Assembly: GCA_030428615.1 (NCBI GenBank)
Contig: JAUIDN010000003.1
Coordinates: 1-64,000, forward strand
DNA length: 64,000 bases
Origin: Alphaproteobacteria bacterium
GTDB taxonomy: Bacteria > Pseudomonadota > Alphaproteobacteria > Sphingomonadales > Emcibacteraceae
Reading direction: 5' to 3'
Shown: positions 55,202-64,000 of the stretch, piece by piece
How the letters are laid out: each line of letters opens with the position of its first letter
Numbering within the stretch: the stretch's first letter is position 1
Translations under genes and position numbers: made by a program
The notes under the pieces: generated by a model
What the model saw: the letters and a program-made list of their open reading frames with translations, nothing else
The model's database searches: none
What the model was told of the DNA's origin: nothing

Positions 55202-58200
55202 TTATTCTTCTTTCAATTTCAAACTTGATTTTCTCCACAAGAAATAAACCGCTGGAACGACCAATAATGTCAGCAATACAGCGCTTACCATTCCGCCAAC
55301 CATTGGCGCGGCAATGCGGCTCATAACTTCAGAGCCTGTTCCTGATCCATATAGAATAGGTAAAAGTCCAACGATGATTGCTGCAGCCGTCATCATTACG
55401 GGGCGAACCCTCAAGCCCGCGCCGTGAAGAACTGCTTCAAACAGCATCTCCTCGTTCGGTGATGATCCATCTTTCGTGCAGTCATCGATTAATTTGTGAT
55501 ATCCTTGATTTAAATACACCAACATAATGACGCCAATTTCAACAGCGACACCGGCCAGAGCAATAAATCCTACCCCTACTGCGACAGAAAAATTATAGCC
55601 TTCCAAATACATCAACCAAATGCTTCCAATCATCGCGAGAGGCAAGGTCCCCATTATGATTGCCACTTCTATGAAATTTCGGAAATTCATGTAAAGCAAA
55701 ATAACAATGATCGCTAGTGTCAGCGGCACGACATAGGTGAGCTTCTCCTTTGCTCGAAGCATGTATTCATACTGTCCAGACCAGCTTATGGAATAACCAG
55801 CAGGTAGGTCTATTCTTTCAGCAACAATGCGCTGTGCTTCAACGACATAACTACCAACGTCAACACCTTCTATATCGATGAAGGACCAACCATTCAGCCG
55901 CGCGTTCTCACTCTTAATGCCGGGTGGGCCGTCTTCGACTCTGATATCTGCTACGTCAGCCAGAGATATCCGTTGACCCATGGAGGTAACAATGGGCAAT
56001 AGCGAAAGTTGCTCTGGGGAGCTTCTGTAATCTTGAGGGTATCTCAAATTGACAGGATATCTCTCTAGACCTTCGACAGTTTGGGTAACGTTCATTCCCC
56101 CAATCGCTGTTGCAACGACTTGCTGAACATCTGCGATGTTTAAACCATACCGAGCAGCTTGTTCACGCCTTATGTCAACCTTAATATACCGGCCTCCTGC
56201 AACGCGTTCAGAATAGACCGAAGCTGTTCCTGACACATCTTTTACAATTTCCTCCAATTGCTGGCCAATTTGCTGAATTTGCGACAACTCGGGGCCAGAA
56301 ATTTTAATCCCCACGGGAGTTTTAATTCCAGTTGCTAACATATCAATACGCGTTTTAATCGGCATCACCCATGCGTTCGTCAAGCCGGGAAATTTCACTA
56401 AACTATCAAACTCTTTTTTAAGGCTTTCTGTTGTAACGCCTTCCCGCCATTCACTTTGAGGTTTTAACTGGATAAAAGTTTCAATCATTGTCAGAGGCGC
56501 TGGATCTGTGGCGGTTTCCGCCCGACCTACTTTACCAAATACTGTTTGAACTTCAGGAACGGTATAAATAAGTTTATCCGTTTGCTGCAGGAGTTCCCTT
56601 GCTTTACCGATTGAAATGCCGGGGTACGTCGTTGGCATATACATCAGATCTCCTTCATCCAGCGGCGGGATAAATTCACTACCAATCTTATCAAGTGGCC
56701 ACAAACCAATGCCTAATGCCACCACAGCTCCCAAAAGAGTTAACTTGGGGAAATGCAATACAGCTTTAAGCGCTGGCATATAAATCGCGGTCAATATGCG
56801 GTTCACAGGATTTTTATGCTCTGGGAGTATTTTCCCTCTAACAAAATAACCCATTAAAACTGGTACCAATGTAATTGCAAGTGCTGCAGATGCTGCCATG
56901 GCGTAAGTTTTGGTAAAGGCTAGTGGCGAAAACATTCTTCCTTCTTGTGCTTCCAAAGTAAATACAGGCACAAAGCTAACTGTTATTATAAGCAGACTAA
57001 AGAATAATGCTGGCCCGACTTCGCCAGCAGATTCAGCTACAATTTTCCACCTATTTTCATTTGTGATGGGCGTTCGTTCCATATGCTTGTGCATATTTTC
57101 AATCATAACAATAGCACCGTCAATCATTGCACCGATGGCTATCGCTATCCCACCAAGTGACATGATATTGGCGTTTAACCCTTGAAAATACATGACGATA
57201 AAAGCTGTTAGAATGCCAACTGGTAGACTGATAATAGCGACGAGTGAAGATCGCACATGGAATAAAAACACCATACAAACTAGTGCGACTACACCAAACT
57301 CCTCTAAAAGTTTAATCCAAAGGTTATCTACCGCGCGTTCGATCAAGGCACTACGGTCATAAACAGGAACAACCTCAACGCCTTCCGGCAACCCCAACTT
57401 TAGTTGCTCTAATTTATCTTTGACACCATCAATAACGTTTTGTGCGTTTTCACCGAAACGCATAACGATTATTCCGCCGACTGTCTCGCCTTCACCATTT
57501 AATTCGGCGACACCACGGCGCATTTGTGGGCCAATATTAATGTCCGCAACATCCTTGAGTAAAAGAGGCGTTCCATTATCATTGACCCCTAAAGGAATAT
57601 TGGACAAGTCCTGTTCGTTTTGAATATAACCCGTGGCACGAACCATATATTCCGCTTCAGCCATTTCTACGACGGAAGCACCAATCTCCTGATTCCCACG
57701 CTGGATTGCCATCTGGATATGTGAAAGTGGAATACCAAACGCCCGCAGTTTATCAGGGTCTACTTGAACTTGATATTGCTTCACCATACCACCAATTGCT
57801 GTAACTTCAGAAACTCCGGGTACTGTTTGAAGTTCAAATTTTAGAAACCAATCTTGAAGAGAGCGAAGTTCACTTAAATCATGCTGACCGGTCCTATCGA
57901 CAAGGGAGTAGATATAAACCCACCCAACGCCGGTTGCATCAGGCCCCAGTTGCGTTCTCGCGGCGGGTGGAAGTGTTGATGCGACCTGACTTAGATATTC
58001 AAGTACTCGGCTTCGGGCCCAATAAAGATCCGTATCCTCATCAAAAATTATGTAAACATAACTGTCGCCAAAAAACGAATATCCTCGAACTGTGACCGCT
58101 CCGGGAACTGACAACATTGCTGTGGTCAGTGGGTATGTCACCTGATCTTCAACCACTTGCGGCGCTTGTCCTGGGTATGAAGTTTTGATAATCACTTGGA

Positions 58201-58333
58201 CATCAGAGAGGTCTGGCAATGCATCGACCGGTGTATTCTTTACAGAAAACAGACCAATCCCAACTAACATTAAGGTGGCGAGGATAACAAAAAACCTATT
58301 ACCGACCGACCAAAGAATAATGGATTTAATCAT
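55202..58333 (-). CDS. cusA: CusA-type heavy-metal RND efflux pump
   Basis: A 1043-residue HME-RND transporter. DALPDLSDVQVI, GWVYIYSLVD, NIMSLGGIAIAIGAMIDGAIV with the intramembrane acidic residue, and the Met sites around DEGDLMYMPTTYPG, TMIETFIQLKP and RIDMLATGIKTPVGIKI corresponding to the CusA Met triad, favour Cu(I)/Ag(I) over divalent metals. Forms the tripartite CusCBA pump across both membranes. Starts 9 bases after cusB. Confidence 0.95.
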   Translation of the reverse strand: MIKSIILWSVGNRFFVILATLMLVGIGLFSVKNTPVDALPDLSDVQVIIKTSYPGQAPQVVEDQVTYPLTTAMLSVPGAVTVRGYSFFGDSYVYIIFDEDTDLYWARSRVLEYLSQVASTLPPAARTQLGPDATGVGWVYIYSLVDRTGQHDLSELRSLQDWFLKFELQTVPGVSEVTAIGGMVKQYQVQVDPDKLRAFGIPLSHIQMAIQRGNQEIGASVVEMAEAEYMVRATGYIQNEQDLSNIPLGVNDNGTPLLLKDVADINIGPQMRRGVAELNGEGETVGGIIVMRFGENAQNVIDGVKDKLEQLKLGLPEGVEVVPVYDRSALIERAVDNLWIKLLEEFGVVALVCMVFLFHVRSSLVAIISLPVGILTAFIVMYFQGLNANIMSLGGIAIAIGAMIDGAIVMIENMHKHMERTPITNENRWKIVAESAGEVGPALFFSLLIITVSFVPVFTLEAQEGRMFSPLAFTKTYAMAASAALAITLVPVLMGYFVRGKILPEHKNPVNRILTAIYMPALKAVLHFPKLTLLGAVVALGIGLWPLDKIGSEFIPPLDEGDLMYMPTTYPGISIGKARELLQQTDKLIYTVPEVQTVFGKVGRAETATDPAPLTMIETFIQLKPQSEWREGVTTESLKKEFDSLVKFPGLTNAWVMPIKTRIDMLATGIKTPVGIKISGPELSQIQQIGQQLEEIVKDVSGTASVYSERVAGGRYIKVDIRREQAARYGLNIADVQQVVATAIGGMNVTQTVEGLERYPVNLRYPQDYRSSPEQLSLLPIVTSMGQRISLADVADIRVEDGPPGIKSENARLNGWSFIDIEGVDVGSYVVEAQRIVAERIDLPAGYSISWSGQYEYMLRAKEKLTYVVPLTLAIIVILLYMNFRNFIEVAIIMGTLPLAMIGSIWLMYLEGYNFSVAVGVGFIALAGVAVEIGVIMLVYLNQGYHKLIDDCTKDGSSPNEEMLFEAVLHGAGLRVRPVMMTAAAIIVGLLPILYGSGTGSEVMSRIAAPMVGGMVSAVLLTLLVVPAVYFLWRKSSLKLKEE

Positions 58334-58342
58334 AATATATCC

Positions 58343-60352
58343 CTATTCTTTATCTGCTAGTTTGACATGGGTTACTTCAAAAACCCCATCGCGTGGCATT
58401 TCAACGATAAACTGAACAGTGCTGCCCGCTTCCAAAGTTGAAACATCAACAGATGGAGCAAGATTAAAGTCCATTGTCATGCCCATCATGCCAATATTTT
58501 CGATAGTTTTGTGAGTAAAGTTTGCGGTTCGATTTTCAACATTTACACTATTGATCGTCGCATCCGTCCATTTGGCAGGATCTATGACCGCAATGTCAGT
58601 AACTAAAAACTTATTATCTTCTGTAAGAGTTATTTCCATCGGTAATTCCATCCCTTCTAGAAGCGATGCAATATCAACATCTTCAGCTACACCGAAGTCC
58701 ATCGTCATTGCCATCATTGGGATTTCCTTTATTTCGCCATGAGAAACATTCACTTTGCGAAGATCACCATCAATGCTATTGATCTTCCCCGTGGTCCAGC
58801 CGCCTTTCTTTTCTGGCATTTCATCCATATCATGGCCCATTGCCGCATGATCCATTTGACTATGGTCCATTTCTTGCCCGGCGATTCTGGTATCTGTAAT
58901 TTCGTACATCGGGCCTTCGCCTTTGCTCACCTCAAGTTCTAAGGTCATACCTTCGCTTAACGCATTGATGTCGACCGTATCCGCCACCATGAAATTCATG
59001 GTCATTCCCATCATGTCAAAAGCTTCAATTCTTTCATGAGAAAGGTTAATTGTACGTTCTACGATATTAACCTCATTGATAGTGCCTGAAGTCCAGCCGG
59101 AAGTTGGGCCATCATTCATCTGAACGCCATGGTTCATTCGTTTAAAATCTGATGACTTGCTGCTTTCTGAATCCAATAAAAATTGAGCAGAAACGACTAC
59201 CCGTTCACCTGCATTAATACCTGATAGAATTTCGGAGTATTGATCATCGACGCGTCCAACATCAACCTCAACCGATTTAAAACTGCCTTCATCAAGAGCA
59301 AGAACAACCCGGTCATTGTCACCTGTCCTTATTACTGCGTCCTTTGGCACAATTAAACTTTCTTGGTTTTGCTGAGTATCTAGCTCAACTTGGGCAAACA
59401 TATTAGGTTTTAAAACACCACTTTCGTTATCAAAACGCAGTCTAACCTTCATAGTTCGAGTCATAGCGTCCAATGTTGGCTGGACATAATCAACCTCGCC
59501 CATCCATTTTTCACCAGGTAGATAATCAACCGTCATTGAGACGGGAATTCCCTCAGATACATACGCAGCTTGTCTTTCAAAAACTTCCGCTTCAACCCAC
59601 ACTTGGTCGAGATTACCGATAGACATCATGCTATTTCCAGGTTTCACAAAGAAACCCTGCCGTATCATTAAATTGTCGACCACACCTGATTGAGGTGCAT
59701 AGAATGTTACCGTTTGTTGAACCTGCTTTGTTTCTTTTAAAACGGCAATTGCTCTGTTCGGTAATTGCAATGCTCTCAAACGATCTTCTGAAGCTTTGAT
59801 AAGCTGAGCGTTGTTGCGCCCTAGTGCCACTACCAATTCTTCCTGTGCATTTACCAGGGTAGGAGAATATATTTCATAGAGTGGTGCACCTTCTTCTACA
59901 GGGTCACCAGTGGCTTTAACATAGAGACGTTCTATCCAACCCTCAACACGTGGATGAATATGGACTAGCTCATCTTCATCATAATTTACGTAACCAACCG
60001 TCCTTATCACAGAACTCAACGTTTTTCTTTGGGCTGTTGCTGTTCTCACGCCCAAATTATTAACCACATCTGGTGAAATTCGGATGGTACCTGGACCCTC
60101 ATCAGGACCGCCACCAACGCCTTCATCATATACAGGCACAAGCTCCATACCCATCGGCGATAATCCCGGCTCATCACGGCGATAGTTAGCATCCATTGGC
60201 GCAACCCAATAGAGTGGCTTTTTCTCTCCATCATCTGAGTTACCTGCGTCTGAATTAGGATCGAGTATGAAAGTATAAATAAATATGGTTAAGGCGGACC
60301 CTACTACTGCGCCGAGGATAGGTTTAATAAATTTATTGTTGTTAATAGTCAT
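58343..60352 (-). CDS. cusB: CusB-type adaptor with three C-terminal CusF domains
   Basis: 669 residues. A membrane anchor (about 10-30) is followed by a heavy-metal-binding-like segment without cysteines (YWVAPMDANYRRDEPGLSPM). The membrane fusion core lies at about 90-390. Then come three CusF-like modules at about 419-490, 518-588 and 595-665, with a His/Met linker MDHSQMDHAAMGHDMDEM between the first two. Metal ligands by position are His439/Met450/Met452, His538/Met549/Met551 and His614/Met625/Met627. The residue matching CusF Trp44 is Met447, Met546 and Met622. Start overlaps the cusC stop (ATGA). Confidence 0.94.
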   Translation of the reverse strand: MTINNNKFIKPILGAVVGSALTIFIYTFILDPNSDAGNSDDGEKKPLYWVAPMDANYRRDEPGLSPMGMELVPVYDEGVGGGPDEGPGTIRISPDVVNNLGVRTATAQRKTLSSVIRTVGYVNYDEDELVHIHPRVEGWIERLYVKATGDPVEEGAPLYEIYSPTLVNAQEELVVALGRNNAQLIKASEDRLRALQLPNRAIAVLKETKQVQQTVTFYAPQSGVVDNLMIRQGFFVKPGNSMMSIGNLDQVWVEAEVFERQAAYVSEGIPVSMTVDYLPGEKWMGEVDYVQPTLDAMTRTMKVRLRFDNESGVLKPNMFAQVELDTQQNQESLIVPKDAVIRTGDNDRVVLALDEGSFKSVEVDVGRVDDQYSEILSGINAGERVVVSAQFLLDSESSKSSDFKRMNHGVQMNDGPTSGWTSGTINEVNIVERTINLSHERIEAFDMMGMTMNFMVADTVDINALSEGMTLELEVSKGEGPMYEITDTRIAGQEMDHSQMDHAAMGHDMDEMPEKKGGWTTGKINSIDGDLRKVNVSHGEIKEIPMMAMTMDFGVAEDVDIASLLEGMELPMEITLTEDNKFLVTDIAVIDPAKWTDATINSVNVENRTANFTHKTIENIGMMGMTMDFNLAPSVDVSTLEAGSTVQFIVEMPRDGVFEVTHVKLADKE

Positions 60353-61704
60353 TGTATTTCTCCTGCATATTCATCGTCTTCGATCAATGCACCATCGGTA
60401 AAATAGTAATTAAGTTGCGTTATTGTTTTTTGACGCTCTACATCAATATTGAGCGCGTCTATTTGTGCGTTTAGCTCCGCAATCCTCGCTCGAACCACTT
60501 CTGCGAAATCGCCATCGTCATTGGTATATGCAGTAAGCGATGCTTCTGCTTGTTCACTCATCTGCGGAAGGAGTTCATTTTCAAAAAGTGACTTTCTTTC
60601 ATCCAGACGTAAAAGCTGCGACTTTGCTGTATCAAACTCGGCAACTAACTTTCGAAGGAGTTGCCATTTTTCGGTTCTAATTGCTTCACGTCTTGAAATG
60701 GCGGCGCTGTATTCTCTGTCCTGTCTGTTAGCGGTAAATAACGGTACACTTAAAGAAACGCCGACCGTAAGGACATCTGAACGACCATTTCCAAATGGAT
60801 CAGCGCCTCTTCTTCCATAGGCAGCATTTAAACCCCAGGCAGGTTTATATTTTTGCTTTGCAAGGTCAACACCGGCAGCCGTTGCTTCAATATTTTGTTC
60901 TAGTGCTTTCATCATGGGATGATTGCCAATTAAATCGTACAAATCCTCCTCACGAACGATCATTTCATCGTTCACAAGTTCTGGATGGCTGATTAATTGG
61001 TCTGGAAGGTGGTCCGCGATTTCAAAATAACTATCGCCTGTATTCTCTATATTTAGCCATTCAGATAATTTTTCAACAAAACCATCTTTGGTTTGTTCAA
61101 GCATTGTCACGCGGTCATTGAGACGTGTGAGTTCAAGTTGAGCTCTAATAATATCTTGTTGTCTTGTTCTACCCATGGCGGTCGAATAACTAGACGTTGC
61201 GATTTCTGTCAGTTGCTCAAAAAGTGATCTATTTTCTTCGATTAACGCAATACTTTTCTGAGCTTTATATGCATCTAACCAGAGATGACTAACCGTTACC
61301 GCGACCTTTGCATTCCTATCGACCCTTTGATATGGAAAAGCTTCAGCCTGAAGCTCTAGCTGTCGTCTTTTTATGCTAAGGCTTTTGCCTTGCGGAAACA
61401 TTTGAGTTACTCCTAGCCGCACTTGAGTCATCCCTTCTCTACTGAAAGAAAAACTATCGGTTGGCAAATTTGCAAGTGACAGTGACACTTGTGGATCTGG
61501 CAATGAGCCAGCTGCGACGCTCATCGATTTTGTTGCATCTTGCATGTGCTGATTGCCCGCTATCCAGGGGTCATTATCTTGTGCTGTTTTTACCGCTTCT
61601 TCTATAAAAAGCTGACGATTTACTTCTTGTGCGTGAAGCGATTGCTGTGTCGCTGATACTATAAATACTAAAGCGACAGCCCTAAATTTGGTTGCTTTTA
61701 TCAT
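60349..61704 (-). CDS. cusC: CusC/TolC-family outer membrane factor
   Basis: 451 residues from ATG 61704, which has AGGA 9 bases upstream; the frame extends to a TTG at 61710. Signal peptide ends near LHAQE. Two OEP repeats follow: NDPWIAGNQHMQDATKS and SLPDPQVSLSLANLP, then LTVGVSLSVPLFTANRQDREY, typical of metal-efflux TolC homologues. Outer membrane channel of the Cus pump. First gene of the cusCBA-permease operon. Confidence 0.92.
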   Translation of the reverse strand: MIKATKFRAVALVFIVSATQQSLHAQEVNRQLFIEEAVKTAQDNDPWIAGNQHMQDATKSMSVAAGSLPDPQVSLSLANLPTDSFSFSREGMTQVRLGVTQMFPQGKSLSIKRRQLELQAEAFPYQRVDRNAKVAVTVSHLWLDAYKAQKSIALIEENRSLFEQLTEIATSSYSTAMGRTRQQDIIRAQLELTRLNDRVTMLEQTKDGFVEKLSEWLNIENTGDSYFEIADHLPDQLISHPELVNDEMIVREEDLYDLIGNHPMMKALEQNIEATAAGVDLAKQKYKPAWGLNAAYGRRGADPFGNGRSDVLTVGVSLSVPLFTANRQDREYSAAISRREAIRTEKWQLLRKLVAEFDTAKSQLLRLDERKSLFENELLPQMSEQAEASLTAYTNDDGDFAEVVRARIAELNAQIDALNIDVERQKTITQLNYYFTDGALIEDDEYAGEIQ

Positions 61705-61825
61705 GTCCAATGATCCTCATGGTCAAAGCCAAAATGATTGTAAAATAGAAAAATAGTGGGCTAAATACCCGGATATGCGTCGTCAAATAACGGAATTAGT
61801 CGAATTTGGACGGATTCATCCTGTC

Positions 61826-62146
61826 TTATGAATAAATCGGAGGGCGAAAAAGGGAGGTAAGCGACCTAATAACGGTCGTATTTTGAGGTGAAATAATTTT
61901 CTCTGATGAAACATTCTCTGCTTCAAACAGAAAGGATGGACTTACCATAGATGCCATTGAAATACTGCAATCCAATGCGCAATTCAAGTCATCGTTACAG
62001 CAATCCATTTCGCTTTGATCCATGCTACTATGTGCGGTGACCTGCATGTCCATATTGCAAAGATTAATATTGTCCGCAGCAAAAGACTGGCTTGTAAATA
62101 CAAGCAGCATTAGAAGAATCGAAACTATCTTTTGACAATTTAACAT
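61826..62146 (-). CDS. small exported Cys/Met-rich protein in copper operon
   Basis: 106 residues: signal peptide ending FTSQSFA, then a short mature part with CNMDMQ, SSMDQSEMDCCNDD and NCALDCS (five cysteines, many Met and one His) and an RPPIYS C-terminus. Such proteins are commonly found beside copper-efflux genes, and the potential thiol/thioether ligands suggest periplasmic Cu(I) binding. The 256 bases upstream (62147-62402) contain no gene. Confidence 0.75.
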   Translation of the reverse strand: MLNCQKIVSILLMLLVFTSQSFAADNINLCNMDMQVTAHSSMDQSEMDCCNDDLNCALDCSISMASMVSPSFLFEAENVSSEKIISPQNTTVIRSLTSLFRPPIYS

Positions 62147-62402
62147 CTTTTTAAAATTCGATACCTTTTGGCATTAGAAATTATTATTCAATTTCATTTA
62201 TATCATACACTCTGATAAATAGAAATATCCTCTTTTGAAACTTTCTCTATTTCAATCCTTGTTCTGCACTGTTTTATAATACGTACAATTTGGTAAAATC
62301 CCTCAAAAAAACCATGTCGGCACCAAATTTCTTATATTTTAATAAAATTCCAAAAACTTATAAGTTCAAATTGCCGCTCGCATAATAGTTTCCCGCATAA
62401 TT

Positions 62403-63269
62403 TTAAGAAATCGTAGGGGAATAAAACCCCGTTAATACTGTTGTTCCTGCTACGACAATTGATATTAGAATAATTTCGAGAGTTATGGCTGTTGTAATAT
62501 AGCGAGCGGCATTGGGCTTCCCTTGTTCTAAATCTGGACCAAGCCGAAGTTTATTTAATGCAGCGATGAGCATTAATAGGGAAAATATTGCTATTTTGAT
62601 CAACAAAATCTGGCCGTAGGAATCACGAAGAAAATTCACACCATTCATTAGTACAACACTCATAACTATTCCCGCTACAAATATAAGCGGTACCAACAAT
62701 GTCGCCTTCTTAGAAAAATCATTAATGATTTTTCCAGATCTCTTGCTGACTTCCATTTTGACAACAAAGTAAAGTGGTATTAGCGCTCCAAACCAAAACA
62801 AGACGACAAATAGATGCAACATGAGAAGAGGTGCAAGAATTAATCTATACGGGTTTTCCAATGTGTGCCCCGTTAAGGTAAAGGAAAATGCGACTAAAGA
62901 AACGCCAATAGTCGCCAATATTATGCTGCTTTTTAACGTAATCCTATAAGATGATATTATTGCCGCTAATCCTAAGATCAACATCAGTTTTGCCACACCT
63001 AAATGCGACAATAAAAGCATCTTTTGCAATTCGAAATCTACGATTCCGGCAATAGAACCCGAAAAACGGGCAGCATCTAGAAATAGGTACAGCATGGCAA
63101 GAATTAGGGCGCAAATTGAAGTTATGAATAGCGCCCTTTTTATAAGCTGTTGGGATTTAACCAATTCAAAATAATAAATATTATAGAAAACTGCACCACC
63201 TGCCGACAGCAATACCATCGACAAGGTGATAAATTTTATAATAATCAATGTTGCATCTAAAGTGTTCAT
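62403..63269 (-). CDS. copD: copper resistance membrane protein CopD
   Basis: 288 residues, eight transmembrane helices (PF05425). FELQKMLLLSHLGVAKLMLILG, FTLTGHTLENPYRLILAPLLMLHLFVVLFWFGALIP with conserved intramembrane His residues. Partners CopC in copper uptake or handling at the inner membrane. Twelve bases after copC. Confidence 0.88.
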   Translation of the reverse strand: MNTLDATLIIIKFITLSMVLLSAGGAVFYNIYYFELVKSQQLIKRALFITSICALILAMLYLFLDAARFSGSIAGIVDFELQKMLLLSHLGVAKLMLILGLAAIISSYRITLKSSIILATIGVSLVAFSFTLTGHTLENPYRLILAPLLMLHLFVVLFWFGALIPLYFVVKMEVSKRSGKIINDFSKKATLLVPLIFVAGIVMSVVLMNGVNFLRDSYGQILLIKIAIFSLLMLIAALNKLRLGPDLEQGKPNAARYITTAITLEIILISIVVAGTTVLTGFYSPTIS

Positions 63270-63281
63270 AATATGAGTTTA

Positions 63282-63623
63282 TTATTTTACTGCGAATGAA
63301 ATAGTCCCTGACATTGCGTGCATATCTTTTGAAGCAGCGCGCCATGTAATTGTATATTTTCCAGAAGCTAATTTTGGTAGTGAAATATGAGCCATAGGAG
63401 TCATTTCATTAGGCAGTTCGCCGACTGTAATTTCCTCTCCGCTATCCTTTACTAGTTCAAATCCAGTAATTTTGGCAGGTTCAGATAATGTAAGCATAAC
63501 CATTTTAGGCGCATCAGCCAATACCGCCCCGTCTGCTGGCATAGAGCTCACTAATGAGACGTGAGCAAAACCAGTAGCAGCAGTGAAGCTTAATATAATA
63601 AGTGACAAAAATATCGATTTCAT
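63282..63623 (-). CDS. copC: periplasmic copper-binding protein CopC
   Basis: 113 residues with signal peptide ending TGFA; the mature chain starts HVSLVSSMPADG, so the N-terminal His is a Cu(II) ligand. The C-terminal ASKDMHAMSGTISF holds the second His site (DxHxMSG). PF04234 beta-sandwich. AAGGATCACAC before the ATG. Transcribed with copD. Confidence 0.95.
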   Translation of the reverse strand: MKSIFLSLIILSFTAATGFAHVSLVSSMPADGAVLADAPKMVMLTLSEPAKITGFELVKDSGEEITVGELPNEMTPMAHISLPKLASGKYTITWRAASKDMHAMSGTISFAVK

Positions 63624-63859
63624 GTGTGATCCTTAATTTTAAAAAAATGAATACTCAACGTAGTATTATTTTCTAGTACGAGCGAAAAATGACCACCCCT
63701 CAAATTAATTCTGCTGTATTGATATAGTCAAACCCTGTACTTGTATGTGATATTTTGAGGGCTAAGGCCTTTTTATTCGTAGAAGTAAGTAGAGAAAACA
63801 TTTAAGATGACTATTCGCAAAGTCACTGCGTACAATTTTTAAAGTATAGAAAACAGGCC

Positions 63860-64000
63860 ATGGGTATGAATGAAAATATTGACAAACAATTGGATCAATA
63901 CTCAAAACTAAAATTTGAGAAGAACCTCGATCATCTTGGGAACGACATTAAATCTAAATTGGTCGCAAACAAAACCAAAAGTTATGGGCTTGTTGGTTTT
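63860..64000 (+). CDS. N-terminus of an unknown protein (partial)
   Basis: Opens at ATG 63860 (CAGG upstream; alternative ATG 63866) and is still open at the window edge after 47 residues. MNENIDKQLDQYSKLKFEKN then LDHLGNDIKSKL is a charged helical segment, followed by a stretch turning hydrophobic (SYGLVGF), as in the cytoplasmic head of an anti-sigma factor or metal-sensor membrane protein. Divergent from copC across 236 bases that show nothing else. The identification is a guess. Confidence 0.45.
   Translation, partial: MGMNENIDKQLDQYSKLKFEKNLDHLGNDIKSKLVANKTKSYGLVGF

Noticed and set aside
51497-64000. Second attachment site ending the island
   Set aside because: No repeat of the tRNA 3' sequence (TTCGAATCTC...GGGTGCGCCA) was seen in this range.

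Overview
The window looks like a chromosomal segment of a low-GC, free-living (probably marine) alphaproteobacterium. The evidence is the yajC-secD-secF-Mth938 order next to a DUF815 ATPase, a CpdR-like receiver, a DUF1491 protein, a CIRCE-controlled groES-groEL operon, and a PEP-CTERM/EpsH-type exopolysaccharide regulatory cluster. Assignment to an Emcibacter/Kordiimonas/Sneathiella-like lineage is a guess from gene content only.

Layout. 1-2.2 kb: the edge of an IS30-like insertion sequence, then a TPR plus flavoprotein fusion gene bracketed by a 69/68-bp direct repeat that includes the 3' end of a LysR gene. 2.2-5.1 kb: the LysR regulator, divergent from a small membrane protein overlapping a cyclase-family hydrolase, then a short 6-phosphogluconate dehydrogenase. 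5.1-12.7 kb: housekeeping genes (membrane protein, Mth938-like, secF, secD, yajC, DUF815 ATPase, groEL, groES with a perfect CIRCE). 12.7-17.6 kb: an NhaC antiporter, the wreck of a phosphatidylserine decarboxylase gene, an acyltransferase-like protein, DUF1491 and a membrane/coiled-coil protein. 17.7-29.3 kb: a PEP-CTERM-type cluster, with two glycosyltransferases, the PrsT TPR protein, the PrsR sigma-54 activator, the PrsK histidine kinase, an EpsB-type sugar transferase, and a divergent manC supplying GDP-mannose. No exosortase lies in the window.

29.3-36 kb: three paralogous exported amidohydrolases of the Amidohydro_3 type, interrupted after the first by a YtrA-like GntR regulator and its membrane partner. 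36-51.2 kb: housekeeping and stress genes (pepN, cpdR, N-formylglutamate amidohydrolase, an S9 peptidase, GAF protein, typA, hisN, a lipase-like hydrolase, a MarR regulator with a divergent target gene, a peroxiredoxin and a dicarboxylate symporter), plus a probable trans-acting small RNA with an anti-Shine-Dalgarno segment at 40.2-40.3 kb.

51.4-64 kb: a tRNA-Arg(CCG) gene followed at once by a tyrosine integrase and an excisionase-like HTH gene. This is the left end of a genomic island whose cargo is a short-chain dehydrogenase, an amino-acid-permease-like transporter, a complete CusCBA copper/silver efflux system, a small Cys/Met-rich exported protein, and CopD and CopC. The CusB homologue carries three tandem CusF-type metal domains in which the usual tryptophan is replaced by methionine each time. 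The permease downstream of cusA has a His/Met-rich N-terminus, suggesting it belongs to the copper function. The far end of the island lies beyond the window.

Start sites were re-chosen from ribosome binding sites where these were informative. The most unusual is prsR, which seems to begin at ATT. No CRISPR array, recognised anti-phage operon or rRNA is visible.
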